Positions 7,726-15,009 of a stretch of 64,000 nucleotides of DNA are shown here, piece after piece. The DNA comes from Streptomyces parvulus. Its GTDB lineage: Bacteria > Actinomycetota > Actinomycetes > Streptomycetales > Streptomycetaceae. The first letter of the stretch is position 1; each line of letters begins with the position of its first letter. The stretch is from NCBI RefSeq assembly GCF_014648855.1, contig NZ_BMRX01000007.1:248001-312000 (forward strand), read 5' to 3'. The position numbers and the translations under genes were made by a program. The notes under the pieces were generated by a model, which saw only the letters and a list, made by a program, of their open reading frames with translations, searched no databases and was not told the origin of the DNA.

Positions 7726-8676
7726 TCAGTCCCTGCTCGTGGCGTCGGCGAAGGCGGTGCGCAGATGGGCCGCGACCCGCTCCACGGCCCGGCGGGCGGC
7801 GTCGAGCGTGCCGGACATGGTGAAGAAGCCGTGGGCCAGCCCGTCGTAGCGGACCGACTCGGCGGGTACGCCGCTCGCCCGCAGCCGCTCGGCGTAGCTC
7901 TCGCCCTCGTCGCGCAGCGGGTCGTACTCGGCGGTGAGCACCAGGGCGGGCGGCAGGCCCGAGTGGTCGGGGGCCCGCAGGGGGGAGGCGAGCGGGTGCG
8001 TGCCGTCCTGCGGGGTGGTGAGGTAGTTGTCCCAGTACCAGTGCACCGACTTGTCGTTGAAGAGCAGCGGGTCGGTGTTCTCCCGGCGCGAGGGCGTGTC
8101 GGCCAGGTAGTCCGTGTTCGGGTAGACCAGCACCTGGGTCACGAGGCCGGGGCCGCCCGCGTCGCGGGCCATGAGGGTCACGGCGGCGGCCAGGTTGCCG
8201 CCCGCGCTGTCCCCGGCGACGGCCAGGCGGCCGGGATCGCCCCCGAAGCGCGCGGCGTGCTCGGCGGCCCACCTCAGACCCGCGAAGCAGTCCCGCGGCG
8301 CGGCGGGAAAGGGGTGTTCGGGGGCGAGGCGGTAGCCGACGGCGACGGTCAGGCACCCCGCGGAGTTGGCCAGGCGGCGGCAGAGCGCGTCGCTGGTGTC
8401 CAGCGAGCCCAGCGTCCAGCCGCCGCCGAAGAAGTAGACCAGCACGGGCAGCGGACCCTCGCCGGACGGCCGGTACACACGCAGCGGCAGCGGGCCGCCC
8501 GGGCCTTCGAACGTCAGGTCGCGCACCTCCCGCACCGGTTCGGGGGTGCCCGCCGCGCTCCGGATGTCCGCGAGGTCGGCCGCCCTCGCCTCCTGGAGCG
8601 TCATGGTGTAGAGCGGGCGCACCCCTTGGGCCGCGCGGCGGTCGTAGAGGGCCTGCAACTGCGGGTCAAACGGCAT
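7726..8676 (-). CDS. Alpha/beta hydrolase, hormone-sensitive-lipase (acetylesterase) family
   Basis: 316 residues; ATG 8676 lies 11 bases inside the 3' end of the TetR1 gene. HSL-family features are present: the nucleophile motif AVAGDSAGGNLAAAV (GDSAGG), the acid residue in AEYDPLRDEGESYAERL, and the catalytic His in DGLAHGFFTM. The oxyanion-hole signature, normally HGGG(A/G), reads FFGGGWTLGS, so the His is replaced by Phe. An esterase, lactonase or acyl-transfer role in the cluster is plausible, and the translational overlap with the repressor gene would also fit an enzyme that modifies the repressor's ligand. Substrate unknown. Confidence 0.75.
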   Translation of the reverse strand: MPFDPQLQALYDRRAAQGVRPLYTMTLQEARAADLADIRSAAGTPEPVREVRDLTFEGPGGPLPLRVYRPSGEGPLPVLVYFFGGGWTLGSLDTSDALCRRLANSAGCLTVAVGYRLAPEHPFPAAPRDCFAGLRWAAEHAARFGGDPGRLAVAGDSAGGNLAAAVTLMARDAGGPGLVTQVLVYPNTDYLADTPSRRENTDPLLFNDKSVHWYWDNYLTTPQDGTHPLASPLRAPDHSGLPPALVLTAEYDPLRDEGESYAERLRASGVPAESVRYDGLAHGFFTMSGTLDAARRAVERVAAHLRTAFADATSRD

Positions 8677-9364
8677 GGTGTCTCCGTTCCGGGCCCGCGG
8701 CCACGGCGGTCGCGGGCGGTTCGAGGGTGTCGGGGAGCACGGACGGGTCCGTCGCGATGTCGCGCAGCCGGGCGACGATGCCGCTGGCCGCCCTGTCGTA
8801 GCAGGTGTAGTTGTCGTGGAGCACCGACTCCGCGTTGGCCATCTCCAGGAGGGCGACGAGTTCGAACGCTAGCTGGGCGGAGTCGGTGTCCGCGCGGACC
8901 TCGCCCACCGCCTTGGCCTCGTCGATCGTCTGCTCCACGAGGGTGAACCAGTTGCCGTGCGCGCCGGCCACGGCGTCGTGCACCTTGCCCTGCCGTGCGT
9001 CGTACTCGGCGGAGACCGAGTAGAAGAAGCAGCCGCCGGGGAAGACGCGCTGCGCCGAGTAGCCGAGCCAGTTGCCGCACAGACACCGGAGCCGGCCGAG
9101 GCCGGCGGGTAGGTCGCGGGCCGGCTGCACCACGTGGGCGATGAAGACCTTGATGGCGGCGCGCACGGTGGCGAGCTGCAGTTCCTCCTTCGATCCGAAC
9201 AGGGCGAAGACACCGCTCTTGCTGAGGTCGAGTTCGCCCGCCAGACGGCCGAGCGACAGCCCCTCCAGGCCCTCCACCGAAGCGATCCTGACGGCTCGTC
9301 GAAGGATCGCGCGCCGGGTCCGGTTCCCCCGTTCGACCCGTCCGTCCATACCTGTACCTGCCAA
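8666..9364 (-). CDS. TetR-family transcriptional regulator (TetR1)
   Basis: 232 residues. The start is a TTG at 9364, supported by a strong AGGAGGTG ribosome site six bases upstream; ATG 9349 is the alternative. The N-terminal TetR helix-turn-helix is clear: ILRRAVRIASVEGLEGLSLGR then LAGELDLSKSGVFALFGSKE. The ligand domain carries VVQPARDLPAG, VFPGGCFFYSVSAEYDAR and ALLEMANAESVLHD. It is a close paralogue of the regulator at 28731-29387, with most of these segments shared. An operator-like site at 9434-9449 lies between this gene and the divergent hmo gene, consistent with autorepression and control of hmo. It heads the operon TetR1-hydrolase-hpgT. Confidence 0.88.
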   Translation of the reverse strand: MAGTGMDGRVERGNRTRRAILRRAVRIASVEGLEGLSLGRLAGELDLSKSGVFALFGSKEELQLATVRAAIKVFIAHVVQPARDLPAGLGRLRCLCGNWLGYSAQRVFPGGCFFYSVSAEYDARQGKVHDAVAGAHGNWFTLVEQTIDEAKAVGEVRADTDSAQLAFELVALLEMANAESVLHDNYTCYDRAASGIVARLRDIATDPSVLPDTLEPPATAVAAGPERRHHAV

Positions 9365-9433
9365 GGAACACCTCCTCGATGACCCCCACCGGGGCGTCCG
9401 CCGCCGTGACCAGCCGGTTCCAGGATTATATGG

Positions 9434-9449
9434 ACGACCGTGCGGTCAT
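9434..9449. promoter_or_regulatory. TetR-type operator between tetR1 and hmo
   Basis: ACGACCGTGCGGTCAT matches the cluster operator consensus in ACGACCGTGCG and in the trailing TCAT. The internal GACCGTGCGGTC is itself an inverted repeat. It lies about 70 bp upstream of the TTG of tetR1 and about 95 bp upstream of the divergent hmo ATG, so it could control both. Confidence 0.6.
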
Positions 9450-9542
9450 GTGGGAGAGTTCGGTCAGTGTACGCGCGTGCGGTTAGTTCGGAAGCACGGT
9501 CGAACACGCCACAACAGACCGAGAACACGGGGGTGTTCGCTG

Positions 9543-10619
9543 ATGTCGCCGGCGCTTCACGAGTACGAGACCGTGGCCCGGGAACGGCTCGCCGGGCCCG
9601 TCTGGGACTTCCTCGCGGGCGGGAGCGGGACCGAGTCCATGCTGTCCGCGGGCCGCGAGGCCCTGGACCGGATCAGGTTGCGGCCCCGCCTCCTCGTGGA
9701 CGTCTCGGACTGCGACCCGCGCACCACGCTGCTGGGCGCCGGCCTCTCGGCGCCGCTCGGCATCGCCCCCATGGCCTACCACCGGCTGGCCCACGACGAG
9801 GGCGAGTCGGCTACGGCGCGGGCCGCGGGCGAGGCCGGGGCGCTCCTGACCGTCAGCATGTTCGCGAGCCGCACCCTGGAAGAGATCGCCGCCGCCGCGA
9901 CGGGGCCGCTGTGGCTCCAGCTCTACTGGCTCAGAGACCGTCGGCCCATGATCGACCTCGTCCGCAGGGCCGAGGAGGCGGGGTACCGGGCGCTGGTCCT
10001 GACGGTCGACGCCCCGCGGGTCGCCCGCCGCCCTCGGGACGCGCGCAACGGCTTCGCGGTACCGGAGGGCATCCGCGCGGTGAACATCGACCCCTCCCTC
10101 ATGTCCGCCTCGCACACGGACCGGCCGGGCGAGTCGGCGGTCGCGCGGCACTCCCGCGAGCAGTTCGACCCGTCCGTCACCTGGGAGGACCTGGCCTGGC
10201 TGCGGGAACGCACGTCGCTGCCGATCGTCCTGAAGGGCCTGCTCACCAAGGAGGACGCCGAACTGGCGGTGAAACACGGCGCCGACGGAATTGTGGTTTC
10301 CAATCACGGGGGGCGCCAGCTCGATTTCGCCCGCCCCGCGATGGAGGCACTGCCGGAGATTTCCGAAGCCGTCGACGGTCGATGTCCGGTGATCGTGGAC
10401 GGGTCGATCCGGCATGGCGCCGACATTGCCAAAGCCCTCTGTCTGGGCGCTGACATCGTTTTCGTCGGCCGTCCCGTGCTGTGGGGTCTCGCACATTCCG
10501 GCAGCGCCGGCGTTCTTTCGGTGCTGCGGATTCTCATGGAGGAGTTCGAAGAGGTCATGGCCCTCATGGGAGCGCCACGCGTCCGGCTTTTCGGTCCCTC
10601 GGGAGTTACTCTCCGGTGA
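9543..10619 (+). CDS. hmo: 4-hydroxymandelate oxidase (FMN-dependent alpha-hydroxyacid oxidase)
   Basis: 358 residues, the usual length of the FMN hydroxyacid oxidase (lactate/glycolate oxidase) family. Seen are WDFLAGGSGTE near 21-31, SAPLGIAPMAYHRL near 69-82, LQLYWLRDR near 126, the flavin-contacting Lys in PIVLKGLLTKEDA (K231), the catalytic-base motif VVSNHGGRQLD (H255, R258), and DGSIRHGADIAKALCLGAD and VGRPVLWGLA for FMN phosphate binding. In Hpg biosynthesis Hmo oxidises L-4-hydroxymandelate to 4-hydroxybenzoylformate. The presence of hmaS, hpgT and prephenate dehydrogenase in the same cluster makes this the best assignment over generic lactate oxidase. It appears monocistronic, with a hairpin after the stop (10645-10676). 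Confidence 0.87.
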   Translation: MSPALHEYETVARERLAGPVWDFLAGGSGTESMLSAGREALDRIRLRPRLLVDVSDCDPRTTLLGAGLSAPLGIAPMAYHRLAHDEGESATARAAGEAGALLTVSMFASRTLEEIAAAATGPLWLQLYWLRDRRPMIDLVRRAEEAGYRALVLTVDAPRVARRPRDARNGFAVPEGIRAVNIDPSLMSASHTDRPGESAVARHSREQFDPSVTWEDLAWLRERTSLPIVLKGLLTKEDAELAVKHGADGIVVSNHGGRQLDFARPAMEALPEISEAVDGRCPVIVDGSIRHGADIAKALCLGADIVFVGRPVLWGLAHSGSAGVLSVLRILMEEFEEVMALMGAPRVRLFGPSGVTLR

Positions 10620-10644
10620 ATAGCCTCTGACCGCCCGGCCGTCG

Positions 10645-10676
10645 CCCATTCATCTTTCCACGACGGGATGAATGGG
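10645..10676 (+). terminator. Hairpin downstream of hmo
   Basis: CCCATTCATC (10645-10654) pairs perfectly with GATGAATGGG (10667-10676) around a 12-base loop, 26 bases after the hmo stop. There is no T-run, as is common for Streptomyces terminators. The AT-richer spacer that follows (to about 10770) contains a short inverted repeat CTCAC/GTGAG and is the likely promoter region for the ligase gene downstream. Confidence 0.5.
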
Positions 10677-10855
10677 TATCAGACATGCCCAAAAACAGCT
10701 GCTCACGGACCTCTTCGCAGTGCAACAGGTCACCAAAACTTTGCTTGCATACTCACAGGTAGTGAGCAACGATGAATCTGGCGGCACGGAGAAATTGTGA
10801 AGGCCGCCGGCTCGATTCCGCATTTCGATGGGTGGGGATTTCAGTGAGGATAGCG

Positions 10856-12316
10856 GTGCCGAAAAAGGCCGCTTGCCTGGAAGGCGCTTGGATCGACGAC
10901 ATATTACTCGAGGGGGACGGCAGCAGAACCGCCCTCCACCTCGGCAGGCCGGTGACCCTGGACGAACTGCGCCTGCTCGTCGACGGCGAGCAGGAGCGAC
11001 TGCGGGCCGCCGGACTGGTGGGCGGAGGCACGCTCGCCGTACGGATGCCCCCTTCCCTGGCCTGTGTCGTCACCATGCTCGCCGGGTGGCGCACGGGAGC
11101 CCAGGTCGCGCTGCTCGACCACCGGCTGACCACGTACGAGGTCGGCAAGGCGATCGCCCGGCTCACCCCGCAGCTGGTCGCCGAGCCGGTCGAGGAGGTG
11201 AGCGGCAGGCTGCGCGGCTTCTTCGACGTCACCACCCGCATCACCCCCCTGCACGGCGGCCGGCCGGCCGGCTCCGCCGACGCGCTGCTCCAGCTCAGCT
11301 CCGGCTCGACCGGCCCCTCCAAGGTCATCGGCCGCACGGTCGGCAGCCTCCTCGCCGAACTCGACCGGTACGCGCAGCTCGACGGCTTTACCCGGCGGGG
11401 CGAGCGCACCGTCGTGCTGGCCTCGGTCGTGCACGTCCTCGGACTGGTCGGCGGACTGCTGCACGGCCTCGCGTCCGGCGCCGAGGTGGTCCTGCCCGGC
11501 ACCCAGACGGTCGACGGCGTCCTCCGTGCCGTGGCCGCGGGCGACGCGCCCACCACCCTCCTGGGCGTCCCCTCCCAGACCGCGCTCCTCGCCGCGCACC
11601 GGACCCCGCCCCGCCTCCCCCAGCTGCGCCGCATGATCGTCGGCGGCGAACTGGTCGGCGCGGACGTCCGCGAGCGGTTCACCCGCCGCTACGACGCCGA
11701 ACTGGGCGTCATGTACGGCATGACCGAGGTCGGCGTCATCGCCACCGACCTGACCGGGAGCACCGCGCCCGGACTCACCCCGGCCCCCGGCATGAAGGTG
11801 CGCGTCGACGAGGGGCAGATCCTCCTCGGCCTGCCCCGGACGCCCTACGTGGGCCCGGCCGACCCGACGCGCTTCGTCGACGGATGGCTGCGCACCAAGG
11901 ACGCGGGCAGCCTCGACGCGGCCGGCCTGCTGACGGTCCACGGCAGGCTGGACGCGCAGGTCTCGGTCGGCGGCCTGAAGGTCGACCTCGCCGAGGTCGA
12001 GGAGGTCCTCACCTCGCTGCCCGGCGTCACCGGCGCCGTGGTCGTCCACGGCGCGGGCATCGAGGCCTTCGTGTCCGTGACGGGACAGGAGGCCGGGGAC
12101 GGGCTCGCCGCCCTGCTCGCGGCGCGCCTCGCACCGTACAAACGGCCCCGCGCCGTGCACACCCTGTCCGAGATCCCGCGCACCGTCACCGGGAAGCCCG
12201 TGCGCAACGCCGACGTCCTGCGGGCCGCGGTCCGGGCCGCCGCCTCCGCCGGCGGTTCGGAAACGGGCCCCGGATCAGACCCGGCGCACCTGGAGCCGGA
12301 CAGCGCCCTCGCCTGA
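10856..12316 (+). CDS. AMP-dependent acyl ligase (ANL superfamily)
   Basis: 486 residues from GTG 10856, chosen for the GAGGA site five bases upstream and because similarity starts there; GTG 10844 and ATG 10772 are in frame but have poor ribosome sites. The A3 motif LQLSSGSTGPSKVIGRTVGS is intact (near residue 145), followed by YGMTEVGVIATDL, GWLRTKDAGSLDAAGLLTVHGRLD (with the hinge Asp in the GRLD segment), VSVGGLKVDLAEVE, and the catalytic-Lys motif RTVTGKPVRNADVL. The protein is shorter than typical FAALs and looks like an aryl- or short-acyl-activating ligase. The next same-strand gene is an ACP, so loading of that ACP with an aryl or acyl acid is the most economical role. Confidence 0.78.
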   Translation: MPKKAACLEGAWIDDILLEGDGSRTALHLGRPVTLDELRLLVDGEQERLRAAGLVGGGTLAVRMPPSLACVVTMLAGWRTGAQVALLDHRLTTYEVGKAIARLTPQLVAEPVEEVSGRLRGFFDVTTRITPLHGGRPAGSADALLQLSSGSTGPSKVIGRTVGSLLAELDRYAQLDGFTRRGERTVVLASVVHVLGLVGGLLHGLASGAEVVLPGTQTVDGVLRAVAAGDAPTTLLGVPSQTALLAAHRTPPRLPQLRRMIVGGELVGADVRERFTRRYDAELGVMYGMTEVGVIATDLTGSTAPGLTPAPGMKVRVDEGQILLGLPRTPYVGPADPTRFVDGWLRTKDAGSLDAAGLLTVHGRLDAQVSVGGLKVDLAEVEEVLTSLPGVTGAVVVHGAGIEAFVSVTGQEAGDGLAALLAARLAPYKRPRAVHTLSEIPRTVTGKPVRNADVLRAAVRAAASAGGSETGPGSDPAHLEPDSALA

Positions 12317-12925
12317 GGGCTCCGCACCGTCCCGGTGCAGCGCGACGCCGACGACATGGCGGCCGTCGTCCACCCCGAGCGCCAGCGAGAGGACGTCCCG
12401 CCGCCCCGGCAGCGGGCGGGGGACGAGCGGAGGGCGCGGACCGGGAGGCCACGGACTCGGCAGGGGCACGGCCCGTCTCATGCCCCCGTCGCGCAGTCCG
12501 CGGCCCAGTGCCTTGCCGACCGCCTCCTTCTGCGTCCACAACCACAGGAAAGCCGCCGGGCGTTCCCGCTCGGGCAGTCCGCCGATCCAGGCCGCCTCCG
12601 CGGGGTCGAACCATGCGCGCCCCATCGCCGCGGCGCGCAGCTCACGCACCCCTTCCACGTCGACACCCACCGGCCACCGCTCCGACAGGGCGATCGCCAG
12701 CGCTCCACGCGTGTGGGCCACGCTCACCCGCAGCCCGCCCCCGGCACCGCCGAGACAAGGACGGCCGCCGGGCTCGTGCTCCACCCAGACCTCGGACTCC
12801 GGGACGTCCAGCATCGCGGCCGCGCTCCGCAGCAGCAGTGCGCGCGCCCTCCTGCGCTCGTCCCCGTCCGTGGTGCACCACAGCACCGTCACCGTGTCCG
12901 GGTCCGCTCCCGGGCGACCATCCAT
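12275..12925 (-). CDS. Sfp-type 4'-phosphopantetheinyl transferase
   Basis: 216 residues from ATG 12925 (an in-frame TTG at 12937 is possible). The two Sfp signatures are visible: WPVGVDVEGV (metal-binding Asp/Glu) and FLWLWTQKEAVGKALGRG (WxxKEAxxKA). N-terminal RVSVAHTRGALAIALS is the CoA-contacting SHS-like strand. It is the only gene of the central block on the minus strand: its 3' end overlaps the ligase gene by 42 bases, and its start is only 16 bases from the ACP start. It would convert apo-ACP (12942-13205) to holo-ACP. The divergent, nearly overlapping starts leave little room for two separate promoters. Confidence 0.87.
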   Translation of the reverse strand: MDGRPGADPDTVTVLWCTTDGDERRRARALLLRSAAAMLDVPESEVWVEHEPGGRPCLGGAGGGLRVSVAHTRGALAIALSERWPVGVDVEGVRELRAAAMGRAWFDPAEAAWIGGLPERERPAAFLWLWTQKEAVGKALGRGLRDGGMRRAVPLPSPWPPGPRPPLVPRPLPGRRDVLSLALGVDDGRHVVGVALHRDGAEPSGEGAVRLQVRRV

Positions 12926-12941
12926 GAACGGAGTCAATCAA

Positions 12942-13205
12942 ATGTCCGCTGAGGTCGAGAAGTTCATCATCGAGGCGCTGGAGAACATGAACTACGACGT
13001 GTCCGAGGTCACCGGAGACACCCCGCTCGGTCCGGCCGGCCTGGACCTGGAGTCGCTCTCGGTCGCGGAGATCGCGATCCAGGTCGAGGACACGTACGGG
13101 GTGAAGTTCGAGGAGGACGAGATGGAGTCCGTCGCGCTCCTCACCGTCTCCGGACTCGTCAAGGAGATCGTCGACCGCGCCGCCGCCGCTGCCGCGGCCA
13201 GGTGA
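12942..13205 (+). CDS. Acyl carrier protein (stand-alone)
   Basis: 87 residues, acidic, with the predicted carrier Ser in GLDLESLSVAEIAIQVE (motif LDLESLS in place of the canonical DSL). Helix 2-3 sequence YGVKFEEDEMESV is typical of discrete ACPs associated with type II PKS-like and aryl-polyene-like systems. It lies between a Sfp-type transferase and an AMP ligase and just upstream of the ketosynthase, so it is the probable shuttle for a ligase-activated starter that the ketosynthase extends or condenses. Ends in an Ala-rich tail. Confidence 0.87.
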   Translation: MSAEVEKFIIEALENMNYDVSEVTGDTPLGPAGLDLESLSVAEIAIQVEDTYGVKFEEDEMESVALLTVSGLVKEIVDRAAAAAAAR

Positions 13206-13359
13206 GTCCCCGGCCGGCCCCCGGCCACGGGTGCGCCTCCCTGCTCGCACGCCCCCGTGGCGGGCGGGAGGGCGGCGGCACCCCGCGCGGGCCGGGACGG
13301 CAGCGGCCGTGTCCGGCAAGTCCAAGGCGTCAACGCCCCACACGTAGGGACACCCGGGA

Positions 13360-15009
13360 ATGAACCCGAAGAACGAGCGCGCACAACTCGCGGCCGATCA
13401 ACGGCTCGGCGTGGGCAACGTGCTGACCACACTGACCGAGCGGGGCACCGGCCTCGACACTCCGACCCTGACCTTCGACACCGAGGTCGACGGCCATCCG
13501 GCCTGGCAGGCCCTCACCCTCGCCCAGCTCGCCGAGCGCGTCGCCGGCCGGGCCGCCGCCCTGCACGCCCTCGGCGTCCGGCCCCGCGACCCGGTCGCCG
13601 TCTGGGTGACGGACGGGGCCGACCAGGTGCTCGGCTACCTGGCGCTGGCCCGCCTCGGCGCGATTCCGGCGCTCGTCAACGGCAGGCTGCCCGCCGACCA
13701 GGCTGCCGAGTACATCCGGCGGCTCGGCGCCGTCGGGGTGATCGCGGACGTCCCGCACTGGGACCTGCTGTCCGGCGCCGGCAACACGACGCCGCTGCTG
13801 GCCCACCCGGCCGACCTCGGCAAGGGCGACGGGGCCGGGGCACCGGCGCCCTACCGGCACCACGGCAACGAACCCGTGGTCATCACCCACTCCTCCGGCA
13901 CCACCGGCCTGCCCAAGGCCGTCACCCACTCCCACCACAGCCTCTTCGCGGCCATCCGCCACCGGCTGTCCCTGCCCAAGGGCCAGGGCCTGGACCGGAT
14001 GCTGGGCGCGCTGCCCTCGGCGCACGCGGCCACCGTCATCGCGGTGAACCTCGCCCTGACCAACCGCGCCCAACTGGCCGTGCTGTCCCAGCAGAACGGC
14101 GTCCGGGTGCTGGACGCCATCGAGTCCTGGCAGCCCACCAGCGTCCTCGGCTTCGCGGCCACCTGGTCCGAACTGGCGGGCGAGGACCTGTCGCAGCGCG
14201 ACCTGGCCTCGGTGCGCACCTGGTGGAACACCGGGGACTGCGCGCACGAGGCGCACATCCGCCGGCTCATCGCCAACGGCACCCGGGAGTCCGTCACGAC
14301 GCGGGGGCGCGTCACGCGGCCCGGCTCGTTCTTCGTGGACGGCCTCGGCTCCTCGGAGATGGGCCACTCCCAGTTCCACATCACCCACACGCCCGACACC
14401 GACCGCTACGGCCGCTGCATCGGCAGGCCGCACGCCTTCTCGGACGTCGCGGTGGTCGACGACGACGGCGAGAAGCTCGGCGCCGGCGAGGTCGGCCAGC
14501 TGGCCGTCAGCGCGCCGACGCTGTCACTGGGCTACTGGAACGACTCGTTGACCACCTACCGCACCCGCCGGGACGGCTACTTCCTCACCGGTGACCTCGT
14601 CATGCGCGACGAGGAGGGCTACTACTACCACGTCGACCGCCTGGTGGACGCGGTCGACCTGGGCGACGGCCACCGCCTGTACACCATGCTGTGCGAGGAG
14701 CGCGTCCTCGCCGACTGCCCCGACGTGCTGGAGTGCACGGTGGTGGCGGTGCCCAGCGAGGGCCGGGTCGTCACCTCGGTCCTGCTCGTGCTGGACCCGG
14801 CGGCCGACCAGGAGAGCGACCGCACGCCGGAGGTGCTCGCCGCGCTGGACGAGCACGTGGCCCGCACGGTCGAACGGGTGGTGGTGGTCAGCCCGGACCG
14901 CATCCCGCTGGGCGCGACCGGCAAGGTGCGCAAGTTCCTGCTCCGCCGCCGCTTCCTGGACGGCGAACTGCTCGGCACGGAGCCCTCCGCGAAGCAGGTG
15001 GCGGTATGA
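13360..15009 (+). CDS. AMP-dependent ligase (acyl-CoA/aryl-CoA synthetase-like; candidate nitrite-using diazotase)
   Basis: 549 residues from ATG 13360. ANL features: A3 motif VITHSSGTTGLPKAVTHSHH near 175-194, LPSAHAATVIAV, a GLGSSEMGHSQFHIT segment in place of the usual YG.TE motif, YFLTGDLVMRDEEGYYYHVDR and the C-terminal catalytic Lys in PLGATGKVRKFLLRRRF. Its stop overlaps the ketosynthase start (ATGA). Ordinary carboxylate activation is possible. However, ANL homologues (CreM, AvaA6) are known to use ATP and nitrous acid to diazotise amines in clusters carrying CreE/CreD, and this cluster has such a pair and three ligases, so one of them, most likely this one with its atypical A5 region, could be the nitrite-using enzyme. 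That is inference. Confidence 0.72.
   Translation: MNPKNERAQLAADQRLGVGNVLTTLTERGTGLDTPTLTFDTEVDGHPAWQALTLAQLAERVAGRAAALHALGVRPRDPVAVWVTDGADQVLGYLALARLGAIPALVNGRLPADQAAEYIRRLGAVGVIADVPHWDLLSGAGNTTPLLAHPADLGKGDGAGAPAPYRHHGNEPVVITHSSGTTGLPKAVTHSHHSLFAAIRHRLSLPKGQGLDRMLGALPSAHAATVIAVNLALTNRAQLAVLSQQNGVRVLDAIESWQPTSVLGFAATWSELAGEDLSQRDLASVRTWWNTGDCAHEAHIRRLIANGTRESVTTRGRVTRPGSFFVDGLGSSEMGHSQFHITHTPDTDRYGRCIGRPHAFSDVAVVDDDGEKLGAGEVGQLAVSAPTLSLGYWNDSLTTYRTRRDGYFLTGDLVMRDEEGYYYHVDRLVDAVDLGDGHRLYTMLCEERVLADCPDVLECTVVAVPSEGRVVTSVLLVLDPAADQESDRTPEVLAALDEHVARTVERVVVVSPDRIPLGATGKVRKFLLRRRFLDGELLGTEPSAKQVAV

Noticed and set aside
10772..10855. Upstream ATG (10772) as start of the first central ligase
   Set aside because: No ribosome site, and the extra residues resemble no ligase N-terminus; GTG 10856 has GAGGA five bases before it.
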